From Coturnix japonica (taxonomy: Eukaryota; Chordata; Aves; Galliformes; Phasianidae), in contig NC_029526.1 in the NCBI RefSeq assembly GCF_001577835.2, forward strand, positions 1,395,510 to 1,459,509: 64,000 bases of DNA. Reading direction: 5' to 3'. Of the stretch, positions 19,484 to 30,000 are shown piece after piece. Position numbers and translations under genes: made by a program. Numbering within the stretch: the first letter of the stretch is position 1; the number at the start of each line of letters is the position of its first letter. Below the pieces are notes generated by a model, which did not search any database, was not told the origin of the DNA, and saw nothing but the letters and a program-made list of their open reading frames with translations.

Positions 19484-22400
19484 ATGGCTGCGGCCTGCAG
19501 TCCCGGCGGGGCGGAGCGGGCGGCCGAGGGCGGGTGAGGCCAAAGCGGCGACGGGAGCCGGGCTACATTGCCCTGCCCTGCCCTGCCCTGCCGGCCTTTG
19601 GCCCTCAAAACGCGGCCCTCCGTGTCCCCCCGCTTAGGTTGCTGTACGGCGGTAGGAATCTCTCATCTCCCGGCCTCTGCGTCCTGCAGCCCTGGATCGT
19701 CGGCCTGCTGCTCAACCACGAGCAGCCGGAGGGGAAGAAGTGGCTGACGGGGCAGGTGCTGCGGGTGGGTACCATGGGGGGCACAGCCCTGCTGTAGGGT
19801 GATGGAGGATGGCGGCAGGGCTGTGACACCACAGCTGTACCGTGGGCTGCATCCAACGCACACCATAAAGCGGCCTAAAGGGCCTGGATGAAGGAAAAGG
19901 ATGGGCTTTGTAGTAGGGGCTGTTGTGGTAGGATGAGGAGAAATTGGTTCAAGCTGAAGGAGGGGAGATTTACCCTAAATAACGAGGCTTTGGTGTGGGC
20001 TGCTCAGAAGGGGTGATGGATGCCCGTTCCCTGTGGGCACACAGAGTCAGGCTGCTAATGATCATTAGTTTCAAACCTTGTGCTGTGTGCAGGGTCACCA
20101 ACCAGCAGACCAGGCTGCCCAGAGCCACATTATGAGGAAGAGATGCCTCCTTATAGGAACAGGGTGTCAGAAGGTGCTTTCTGGGCCACTTTTTGGCCCA
20201 CTCCCTGCTGGGAGATCTCTTCAGTCTGTGGTGATGGATCCTGATGGGCTCCTCAGTAGTGCTGTGCTGCCTTTGACCACTGGCCATTCCTTGAGTGATG
20301 TTCGTTCTGCTTTTTTCCTTCCCTGCTCTGTAGGTTTTGAGTGGCTCAAGTCCTCCTGGCCAAGGCGAAGTGCAGCAAGATGCTGTCCTGCAAGTCTCAG
20401 ACGGCTCCCACTACATCCGAGTGGTTGTTACAGCAGAAGCTCTGCAGGCGGAAGAAAAGTGGGTTCCATCAGCTGTGGCTGGGACTGCAGCTCTGCAAAG
20501 CTGCTAGTGGGGCTCCCGCCTGGCCTTGTTGCTGGTTGTGTTAAGCTAAATCAATAATAGGATGGGAAGGAGGTGCTGCTGTTAGGCTGGAATGAAGGTG
20601 CTTGGTGCTGCAGTCGTGGCAGGCTGGGATGTGCAGGGGTTGATTGCAGACGCCTTAACTGTGGTTCCTTGGGCTCTTATCAGTGCTAGCAGCCTGTCTT
20701 GGTTCTCCCCCATTTGGATATGAGCCCCCTGTTTTCCAGCTGGAGCAATTGCTGGTATCAGAGGGAGGATAGAAAGCAGCTCTCAGCAGCTCGGTCCCCG
20801 ATGCTCACGCTGAGAAGTGATCCATTGTGCCCCTGTGCTGTGTAGCTGTAACGGGAGCCCCACGGTGGGTGTGGGCGGTCTGACTTCATTCTTCATCTCT
20901 CCCAGATGGTCCTGCTCTGTTCTTTTCCTAGTGCCCACATGCAGCTCATGCTTTCCAGCCTTATCTGTAGACTGATCACCTTGCAGAAGTACACGCTGTG
21001 TTTCCGGGAGGAGGCCAAGCTGGTAAGTGCTCCAGTGAATGGAATTAATCCTGATCTTGCCTTGCTCCCTGCGTGCTTTTAGCTGCTCCCAGAGCTGCAT
21101 GATGGAGCTGAGGGTGGATGGAGGCTGGCCTTTTTTCTCCACGGCCCTTCAGTGCTCAGGTCCTGGCAGGCTGTGTGGCAGTGAAGAAGACTTGACAGAA
21201 CAGGGAATGGCCTGAGCCTTCCCTGGAGATGTGATGCGTCTCCCCTAGGGTCTGCAGCAGCCTCAGCCACACTACTGCTTCCTCTTGCTGTTCTGGAGCT
21301 GCAGGCTCTGTGACTGTAGGAGGCCTGTGTGGACCTCAGCCCATGGCAGAGAGCTCCCTGCCCTCCCCTTGCTCAGATCCAGGCCCCTTGGCCTCAGGCT
21401 GACCCAGCCTGGCTCGTGGCCCATGAAGAAGCTGCTGCAAAAGCCAATGCAGAAGGTGCAAAACCTGCTGCGGGGGAGGTCAGGCTGCCCCTTGTTGAAG
21501 TTGTTAGCAGGGCTGGGGTGGGTGCTCACCAGTCGTGAAGTGGGTGGGAGCAGATCTGTGGCTGCTTGCCCATATCACACAGACTCTGTTTGCCCCAACA
21601 GGAGGACTGTGAGTTTTATCTCACCGCCCAGCGCTTCGTTGTGCTGCCCATGGAGAGACAGAGGATGGATTCATCAAATGTGTATGTGCGTGGGTGCGGG
21701 CTGGGGGTGCTGGTTTGTGGGGCTTGAGCATTGCCCTGGAGCTGAGAAGACAGTGTTTGCCACGTAGCACTGAAGCCAGGAGCCCTCGGCACAGCAGCAT
21801 GCATTGCCAGTAATGAGCTACGTGATGTGTTGCTGTGACCTGGTTGTGTTAGAGATCATTGTACTCCCTGAAAGAGAGAGATTTGTGTCACAAACTCAGA
21901 AGGAATGAGAGAGATGTGCATGGGAGGGAATGCCCCCATCAGTAACTGGCTTCTCTGTTGTTCTAGGAACCAGGAGCCCTCTGTGCTACAGAAGATAAAG
22001 GAGCTCTGGCTGTAAGTATTGGGCTGGTGATTGCCAGACACTGCAGTGTGAGGGTGCAGGCACTCAATGTGAGCTGGCAGGGGCTGGTTTGTGTTTGATG
22101 GCAGTTCCTTGTGGGACTTTCTGCCCTGGGATGTGACAGAGCTGAGCAGAGAGTGCAAAGCTGGTCACTTTCATGGACGTGATCCTGCTGATGCAGGAGC
22201 CCACCCAGCTCTGACACTGGCTTTCTCCTTGGTCATTGCAGGAGGAATCTCTCTGTGGGGACCACTCCTAGCTCAGGTAAGGGTTGTGAAGATCAGTGTG
22301 GCTGGGGAGAGAATGGAAAGATAGTTTCTGGTTGCAGAGGAAATGCAGCTTTGCATCTTTCCATTGGTTTCTGTCGTGCAACCGAAAATAAAAACATTTG

Positions 22401-25400
22401 CCTGAACTGAGGTATCTTCTCCACTAACATACGTGTGTTCTTGCTCCAGAGCCGTCCCTCTCTCAGCTGTTAGAAGTGATAGCACAGGACCAGCTCGAGG
22501 TCTTGAAGGAAAACGCTGAGAAGTGCTTGGATTTGCAGGTGCCCAAAGAGACACCCTCAGCAGAGGCAGACCAGCTTCCTGTGACCCGGTGGGAGGCAGA
22601 GCTCCAAAAAGGGGTCAGTCCAAGCATTGAGTGGGGCCTGGTGCAGAGCCATCCCTGTGTGACCATCTGGGGCAGGGCTGTATCAGCTCATTGGTGGGGG
22701 CCCTACGTGGAGAAGGAAAGGGAAAAGCTCCTGCAGCTTGAGAGGGACCACGTGGCACAAAACCACGTAATGTTTCTCATTTCAGCCACGTGAGGACACC
22801 TTCATAGTCCCAGCCACCATCCTGGTGATCCCTGCTGAGGAAGGAGTGGTTGACTGCAATGCTTCCCAGCCAGGTCAGTGCTGCAGCATCATTTGGAGGT
22901 CACAAGCCTGGATGGCTGCTCTTGCTGTCTCAATCCCCACGCTGCTGAGATGCCACAAGTCCTGTCAGCTGCCTGGGATCTCTCTAGGAAGTGGCGAAGG
23001 TTTCCTTTGAAGGCTGAGCAGTGTGCCGGGCTGTGACCTGCGGTACCACTTTTGTTTCAGTTACATGTGGAGCATCTCCTGAGAAGAGTGGCTACGAAAT
23101 GACAGTGCCAGGCGATCAGAGTGTCGTACCCCAGGACAAGTGTAAGTAGTGGGACATACACATCCAATTCAACCATATAGGATCTACATCTGAATTCTGC
23201 TCAACCTTTTTTCTCTTTGCATTAAGTGAAGGACGTACCAGCAGAGCCAGGTCTATGCGAGTGAATACTGCTGGCACTGAATGAGCAGGGGGCAATTTGA
23301 CACCTTCATCTTGCCCTGGGCAGTGCAGGCTGTGCTCTAGACACCAGGAGACAGCATACAGCTGCGAGTCCCTCATGGGGACCATGTTATCAGGTCACAG
23401 TCTGTGAATAGCTTCAGTGAGGTTTCTCACCTCTCAGCATGTTGGGTGCAGGAGGTGGCAGCTGCTGTTTACGTGCCCCAGCGTGGCTGACTGTGTCTGC
23501 TTCAGCAGCAAGAGGCCAGGCTCTGCTAGCCCTGCAAGAGAAGGGAAAAGGGTGCACAGGAAGGACTTCCTTCTTGCCTGCCTGCTCTCTGGGTGCTCTC
23601 TGGCTCCCCACTGCCTGAATGAGGCCTTAGAAGGAATCTGTCTGATCCATCGCTCCAGATTTGTCTGCTAGAAGGGTTTCAGAGCTCCCCCTTGAGTGCT
23701 GTCTGTGCAGTTCATCACTCTTTTTAGCTGCTGCAGGGCTGGGAATAGACAGCAGCATTCTTGGTCCTGCAGTTCAACCCAATCATTTCCCACTCATGGT
23801 TGTTGCAGCTGCAGAGTCAACAGCATTGTCAGAGGACTCCGAGGCATCGCTGGACAACCCTTGGAACAGGCTGCCCCCCATGTCCTTGACCCTGTCCTCT
23901 CCAGAAGGTCAGTCTAGAACACACGTTTTGCTGGGAGCACACAGCCCCACTCCTCTCTGTGTGGATGTGCAGCTCCTCCTTGATGCTGGTTTACTTGCCC
24001 TGGTCAACAAGTAGCCCTGATGGTCCCCAGGGTGCCATCTCCTCATGCCTGCTCTGATGCTCACCTGCCCTATCTCACATACCAGCACAGCTCCTGCTCC
24101 CACATGTTACTACCAGCAGAGTTCCCCTTGCTCAATGTGACTCTGCTTTTTTTCCTCTTACCAGAGAAGTCCCATCTGTGTAGCTCTCCACGCGCTCAAG
24201 AGGCCCAGCAGGAGGTGGCTGCCGACAGCAACACCCCTGACTTGGAACCTTGTAGCCACGACTCTCCCCAGGCCTTGCTGCAGGATGACTCAGTGCAGAC
24301 TTCATCTCCTTCGCTGCTCACCTCATATTGCAATATCAGCCCTGTGAAGGCTGACATGACCCAGGCAACATCAACTGCAGAGGGAGCCTGCTCTACCCCT
24401 TGCACTGCTCGAGTCCCACTGGGGCCGGAGGACTCTCAGGCCAGCGTGTCATCAGTCTCTCCAGTTTTTCCTGCCTGTGCTGAAAGGGCACCCCACCAAG
24501 AGCAGGCAGACTCCAGCGGCACAGCTTACCCTGTGTATATGCAGAAGCATCACATGGGTGATGCCAGAGACAGGGGAGGAGAATCCCCAGGGAAGACCAG
24601 AAGGGCTGTGGGTGCCAAGAGGAAGCTGGTGGTGAGAGATGGTCAGGCTCTGCCTCACCCGTGTCGGTCCCCCCATGGATTGCGGCACAGAAAACCTCCC
24701 CAATCCCCCTCTGAGGGCACAGTGAGAGAAGTGGGCAGGAAGGCTGAATTAAAGAGCCTGCAGAGAGCAAAGAAGAGCAGAAGGGAGATGAGGCCACAAC
24801 GTGAAGAAAAATCCATTGAGGAGGAGCTGGACGAAGAGGAGTTGGAAGTGGATGAAGAGGAGCTGGAGCTGGATGAAGAGGAGGAACTGGATGAAGAAGA
24901 GAAGGAGGAAGAAGAGCAGGCATCCTCAGTGAGAATTCCCGGCTACCACCCGGAGCGGCACAGAGATCTGCAGCCGGTAAGAATGAAGCAGTTGGTTGGG
25001 ATCCTGCAGGACTCATTGAGGGTTTCTGTGTCCCCACACCTTTTATGTGCCTCCTACAGACCCTTCTGCAGGTCTGCAAGGCACCTGGCTCTGCTGGGGA
25101 TGGGTGATGCAGTGCATGCAGTACCAGGCTTTCCTGGCTCCTAGAGAGGCAGAGCAGAGCTGCTGTATGCAGGGTAGAGGGAGGACTTGTGACTCTGGGT
25201 GAAGGTGCAGCTAAGCTCAGCAGGGAGCTGGGTGGGAAGCGGCCCTTGCTGAAGGCTTTTCCAGGTCTCCAGGTGAAATGAGATGGGGAGGGCAGGAAAC
25301 GAGGTAAGAGCTGCTGCAGATGTATCGAGGTCTTGGGATACATCATGGGATTGTGGTCTTGTTTTGTGGCTGGCCGGCTGTGTTCCAGCACCTCACTCAC

Positions 25401-25772
25401 TGTCCCTTTCACTTCCACAGTATGTGAATGAGAATCCACCACAGTACAAATACGAGCCCCCCAGCCCTGAGCTCTGCAAGCAGATACAGTCCATCAGGTC
25501 AGTGCAGCGATGGACTCAATGTGCTCTGCCTGCTCCTGGCCCTCAGTTCTCTAGGACCAGCTGCAGCGGGTCCCTCTCTGTCCCTGCCAGGACCTGAGCT
25601 CTGCTTTGTCCCTCCTGGAGCAGCAGCCCCACCATAGGCCTACCTGGGCACCTTTGTGTCCTCCCAGTGTTGTTCTTGTCTCATCGCAGCTCTCATTTGG
25701 TTTTGCAGGCTCTCCAAGGCGATGATGATGTGGGCGAGCTGGATTGTCACAGAAAGGGATACGGAGTCTTGA
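19484..25772 (+). CDS. ACD: Adrenocortical dysplasia homolog, shelterin subunit TPP1 (ACD), 14 exons, 672 aa
   Basis: TPP1 bridges POT1 to TIN2 in shelterin and recruits telomerase. Exons: 19484-19533, 19638-19764, 20334-20458, 20932-21022, 21602-21681, 21967-22011, 22243-22277, 22450-22613, 22786-22873, 23061-23141, 23728-23907, 24165-24976, 25421-25497, 25709-25772; 2019 nt, all in phase. The OB fold starts near residue 31 (GLCVLQPWIVGLL; human GRLVLRPWIREL) and includes QVSDGSHYIRVVV, RLITLQKYTL and EFYLTAQRFVVLP. A conserved middle motif, NPWNRLPPMSLTLSS, is in the exon ending at 23907, and the C-terminal TIN2-binding segment reads QYKYEPPSPELCKQIQSIRL. Exon 12 (270 codons) holds a Ser/Pro-rich linker, a basic patch and a long Glu/Asp tract (about residues 573-606). 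The protein is much longer than human TPP1 (458 from the functional start, 544 from the upstream one). Exon 1 is the least certain: the phase fits and the ATG context is strong, but it rests on one donor. Confidence 0.93.
19570..19592 (+). repeat. Short CCTGC tandem repeat in ACD intron 1
   Basis: Four to five copies of a CCTGC pentamer, 36 bp past the ACD exon 1 donor. Simple sequence only. Confidence 0.8.
19910..20132. mobile_element. Two abutting CR1 fragments in opposite orientation (ACD intron 2)
   Basis: 19910-20035 is plus-oriented CR1 3' region (GTTCAAGCTGAAGGAGGGGA, then GATTTACCCTAAATAA). 20058-20132 is minus-oriented CR1 sequence (GCAGGGTCACCAACCAGCAG, then AGGCTGCCCAGAGCCACAT). 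Two separate old, truncated insertions are the simplest reading. Confidence 0.65.
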
Positions 25773-27043
25773 GATGAGACCACATGGAGCTCGAGCTCAG
25801 CCTGTTCAGCAACCTTCCTTTAAAGCTGCACATCCCTCAGCGGTGGCTGGCCTGGCATCAGGGACCATGACAGTGCTGGGGCCATGCCCTGGTGGAAGCC
25901 AGCACCCTCGGTTTTAAGAGGGAGTTGCCACCTGTTTGAGGATGCTGCAGTGCATGAGCTGGGCTCGTTTTCACCTCAGTGCTGTGCTGCACCATCCATT
26001 GCAGCCTGGAGCAAACAGCCTGCAAGGAGAGGGGACCTGATCCCACTGTAGCATGGGCAGCAGCAATGACACAGGCACCAGGCCCTGGAACCTGATCCCC
26101 CTTCCTGGAGCCAGTGCAGTGTTTGGACATTAGTTGACTTGGTTTTGTTGAGTTCCAATGCTTTTTCTTACAAAATATCCAGCAAGGTTTGTGTTGTTAA
26201 AATTAAAAGTCATATATTTTTAAATACACAGCTCTTGTATTAAAAAAAAAAGAAAAGGCAAGGGGCAGGGTATAAGGGGGGAACAAACAGAAAACCAACC
26301 AAGCATCTTGTTTGTGTCGTAAACATCGGAGCAGGGAATGCATTTGGTCCGGATGGAGGGGAGATGATGCTCGCGGTTGCCACAGGAGAAAGCCACATGG
26401 GGTTTGGGGTGCTGCTGGTGGCGGCGGTTGGAAAGGTGATGGTTGGAGGTCATGCTGTGAGATCCGTGGGGCCTCGGGGTGCAGGAGGGGCAGGAGGTGT
26501 CCTCACCGTGCCAGCGCTCCCTGCCACCACCTGCGGCACAGCAGCCTGTGCCCATGGTCCAGGGATGGGGATGGTGCTTGGTGCTCCTCCGGCCTTCACG
26601 GGGGGCTCTGGGGCTGCAGCTCTGTGCCCCGCTGGAGTCCAGCCCGACAGCCCCACTGCTTCTACACCGACGCCTTTGGGCTGCTTCCCTCTGGAGGAGG
26701 TGGTGAGGCTGCCTGGACGCGGGGAGCAGGGCACGGAGCAGCCCTACATCCCCATTGCTAATTGCTCCATCACCGTGCGCTCGCTTGCAGGGTTTGATTG
26801 GGAACAGTGCGGCGGCATGCAAGGGCTCACTGTCCCAGGGCCGGCTCCCCGAGGCTTCTTTGGTCTACGGCTGAGTCTTGTGCATACACAACAGTCTGTG
26901 CTGCGGCTGGGGGCCGCTCCCCGTGCAACACACAGGCTGCTGTCCGTGTCTCATCCAGCGCAGCCTGCAGCCGCTCCTGCACCGCGGTGCCTGCAAAACC
27001 ACAAGGGCTGGGCTGAGCGCAGCCTTGTCTCAGCACATGGGGC
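25773..27043. other. Convergent 3' interval between ACD and CARMIL2
   Basis: Contains the ACD 3' UTR up to the ATTAAA at 26202-26207 and, on the minus strand, the CARMIL2 3' region. A minus-strand frame at 26827-26990 could be an alternative last CARMIL2 exon (reported as a finding). A short A-rich stretch at 26239-26250 lies just past the ACD signal. I did not find a canonical AATAAA for CARMIL2. Confidence 0.5.
26202..26207 (+). terminator. ACD: Poly(A) signal of ACD
   Basis: ATTAAA on the plus strand, about 430 bp past the ACD stop codon, followed by a T-rich stretch. Confidence 0.6.
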
Positions 27044-30000
27044 TCATTGCCTGCCTTGTTCCTCACCTCCTGCCTCTGCTGCCAGCCTGGGCTCACCGCT
27101 CGCCTCCGGTCTCCGTTTCAGCACAGGCGACCGCCGCAGACGGAGGGGGATCGTGGCAGCTGGGGGGGACACAAGCAGGTGGCACGTTAAGGCATGGGGA
27201 CAACAGGAGTTGTTGGGCACCAAGGCCGTGTTTCCCACTCACTTCCCAACTCCGCCAGGCACTCCGGCTCCCTGAGCTGCTCCTCGTGGACCGAGATGGC
27301 CCGGCGGGCTCCGAGCACAGCCAGCCGCGGCGTCAGCCTGTTGTCTGCAATGGGAGATGGCATCAGAAGGCAAAGAAGAGGATGATGTGAGCACCATGGA
27401 GGCTACCAAAGGTTGTTGGTGCTGTGGGTACCTTCAGCAGCAGAGCAGGGCGATGTGGGCAGCGCGGTGCCGGCGGTTGGCTCCCCACTGTGGTTCCTGC
27501 CTGGCCGTGGCAGGCTGCTGCTCCAGGCCCCGCGGCACGATGGCTGCACGCTCTGCTCGGGGCCAGCTGAGCATCGTCGGAGCTGCTCACGGCCCAGCCC
27601 TGCCAGCTCCGCGTTCAGCTGCCGCCCCAGCGCCTTCCAGGCTGGGCTGGGCTCCAATGGACCCCGCAGGGATGCATCTGTGGGGCAGAGCGTGGGTGCG
27701 CAGCCCTGTGACCCCAACGATGGGTCCATCACAGGGTGATTGATGGCTCTTTGGGTTGGGCATCCTCACACCTTGCCCTTTCCCACCACTGATCCACGTA
27801 CCTGTGGACACGGAGTGCGTGCGAGCCTTCAGGGATGGGGGGGAATCCGCAGAGCTGTCCACGATGTCCCCTGCAAATACAGGGCATGGGGGTCATCACC
27901 CCACGGCCAACCCAGGGCACACAGGTGAGGGCTCTCAGGGTGGTCCCCAGGGATGGAAGAAGGCCCCTCACCATCTGAACCAGCCTTCTTGATCTCGCTG
28001 TCTTTGCTCTGCAATGAAAGACGGTGATAGACAGAGGGTGTGGGAGGAATGCACAGACTGACACAGTGCATGGGAGCCCAAGGGATGGCCCCCATTGAAG
28101 AGGGTCAATTGACAGGACAGCACTGTTCTGTGCCATCTCTGCCCATGGAGCCACCACCTCCACCACCCGTGTGGGTGCAGGCTTTGCCCATGAGAAGCTC
28201 CATCCTCACCTGCTGCTTCTTGCTCTCGCTGACCAGGCCCTTGGTGACCCCCATGCGGTGCAGCATGATGTGGACACGCTGCTCAAAGGAGTTGGGCAGC
28301 TCCCCATCGCTCTTCTCCAGGTGCCTCTTCTGCAGGGCAGCAAGATGGTGGCAGGACAAGAGGGTCACGGCTCTATTGGGGGTGCCAGGGGCACCAGGCA
28401 CTTCTCAAGGGTCCTCACACCCCCACCCTATCCCACCACCACCCTTAGTGGGAGCAGCACCAGGTGCAACAAAGGGGCCATCCAATGTCCCACCACCACT
28501 CATGATGGGAACAGCCCAGTGACAGTCATCCAAGAGGGCATTTTGGGACCGGCTGGAGCGATGCTTACCTTGTCCTGCCTGACCCCCAGCGCCTCCTCAT
28601 CCTCCCCAGGCAGTAGGATGAGGGACTGGGATTTTCCCTCCCTCGAGTACTTGGGCCTGATCCTGCGGGCAGCCTCGGGGGTCTGGCTGTGCTCAGGCTC
28701 GATGCTCAGCGCCCCCTCCTCAGATTTGCTCAGAGCTTTGCCCGGCTCACCCGCTTTACTGGGAGCCCGTAAAATGTCACTGAGCATCGACCGCCTGCTC
28801 CTGGGGGCCGCCGAACCGCCCTCGGGCTCCTTGTCACACCGTGAGCTCCGGCTGGATTTGGGCTTCTTGAAAGCAAAGAAATTCCCAATTTTCTTCTTGA
28901 GGGTGCGGGAGCTGGAGGACGCCAGAGGGGCTGAGCCTGGGCTGCTCTCCAGCACTGTGGGGCTGCTGGAAGAAGCATAGAGAAGGTCAGCACAGGGCTG
29001 TGTTTGCCCTAATACCACCCTCCTTCTCACCAGGTACCATTATCACCTCCAGATGCCACCACTGCAGCCCTTTCCCAACCCCTCTGCCTATGGAAACACC
29101 ACTAGGGGGGTCATGAGCTCAGCCCCGCTGGGTGCCTGGCACCTCTTCAGCACTCAGCCTGCACAGCAGGTGAAGACAGCCCAGAGCACAACCTACAGGG
29201 GCACCATGTGCAGGGCTGGATGAGTGCTGGGACCCAGCTGAGGGCTGCAGCCACCCCTATGGCTTACGGCAGCTCCTCAGTGATGAGCCTCTTGGTGAAG
29301 AAGTCCTCCAGGCCCTCATCCACGCGGGTGATGCTCCTGTCCTCACTGTTCTCATGGGCCACGGGCTGCACCTGCAGGTAAGCACCGCCCTTAGCCACAG
29401 GTGGTGTCTTTGAGCCCTGACATCAGCCAAAAAGCCCAATGCACCAAGAATCATTAAGGTTAGAAAAGACCACTAAGATCATCAAGTCCAACCCCAACCC
29501 ATCCCTGCCATATCCCTTAGTGCCACATCTACCCCCTGTGGAGCCACCAGCTCCCAAGGAGGCTCACTGGGTGCTGGTATCCACCATCAGAAAGCCCCAT
29601 CATGCTGTGACCAGGCTGCATCCCAGCTCCAAGCCCTCCCAAAGCCTGGCTGGGTCTCTGACTCCAGACCCATGGAGAGGAAGCCTTTGGCAAGGGTGCA
29701 CATCTCAAGAAAAGGACAACCCTGCCCCCAGCAGCCAATGGAGCTGGTGCTTGGGGAGACCCTGGAGATGGGGTCACTAGCTCTGTGCCAGGGCAACAGA
29801 TTGGTCCATGGAGGAAGGTCTGGCCCCAACACATGGCACAGCACTGGTGGCATTTCTTGACCTGAAGAAGGCACTTCTCTATCCCCAACAGCTTTTCATT
29901 GCGTCTGGATTCGTGCCTCCCCAGCTCTGACACCAGTGGTTGTGGCCGGGTGGTTTCTGGTGGGTGGCCAGATACTGCTGCATCTTAGTGCTAAGGGTGC

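Noticed and set aside
23280-23300. Second CTCF-like motif (AGCAGGGGGCA) in an ACD intron
   Set aside because: Only the core matches; the upstream half of the consensus is absent.
24393-25442. Minus-strand frame of 349 codons
   Set aside because: Antisense to ACD exon 12; its Pro/Leu/Ser content is the complement of the acidic repeats.
26364-27275. Plus-strand frame of 303 codons
   Set aside because: It lies antisense to the CARMIL2 3' end, is rich in Gly/Ala/Pro/Ser with no recognisable domain, and overlaps real CARMIL2 exons.
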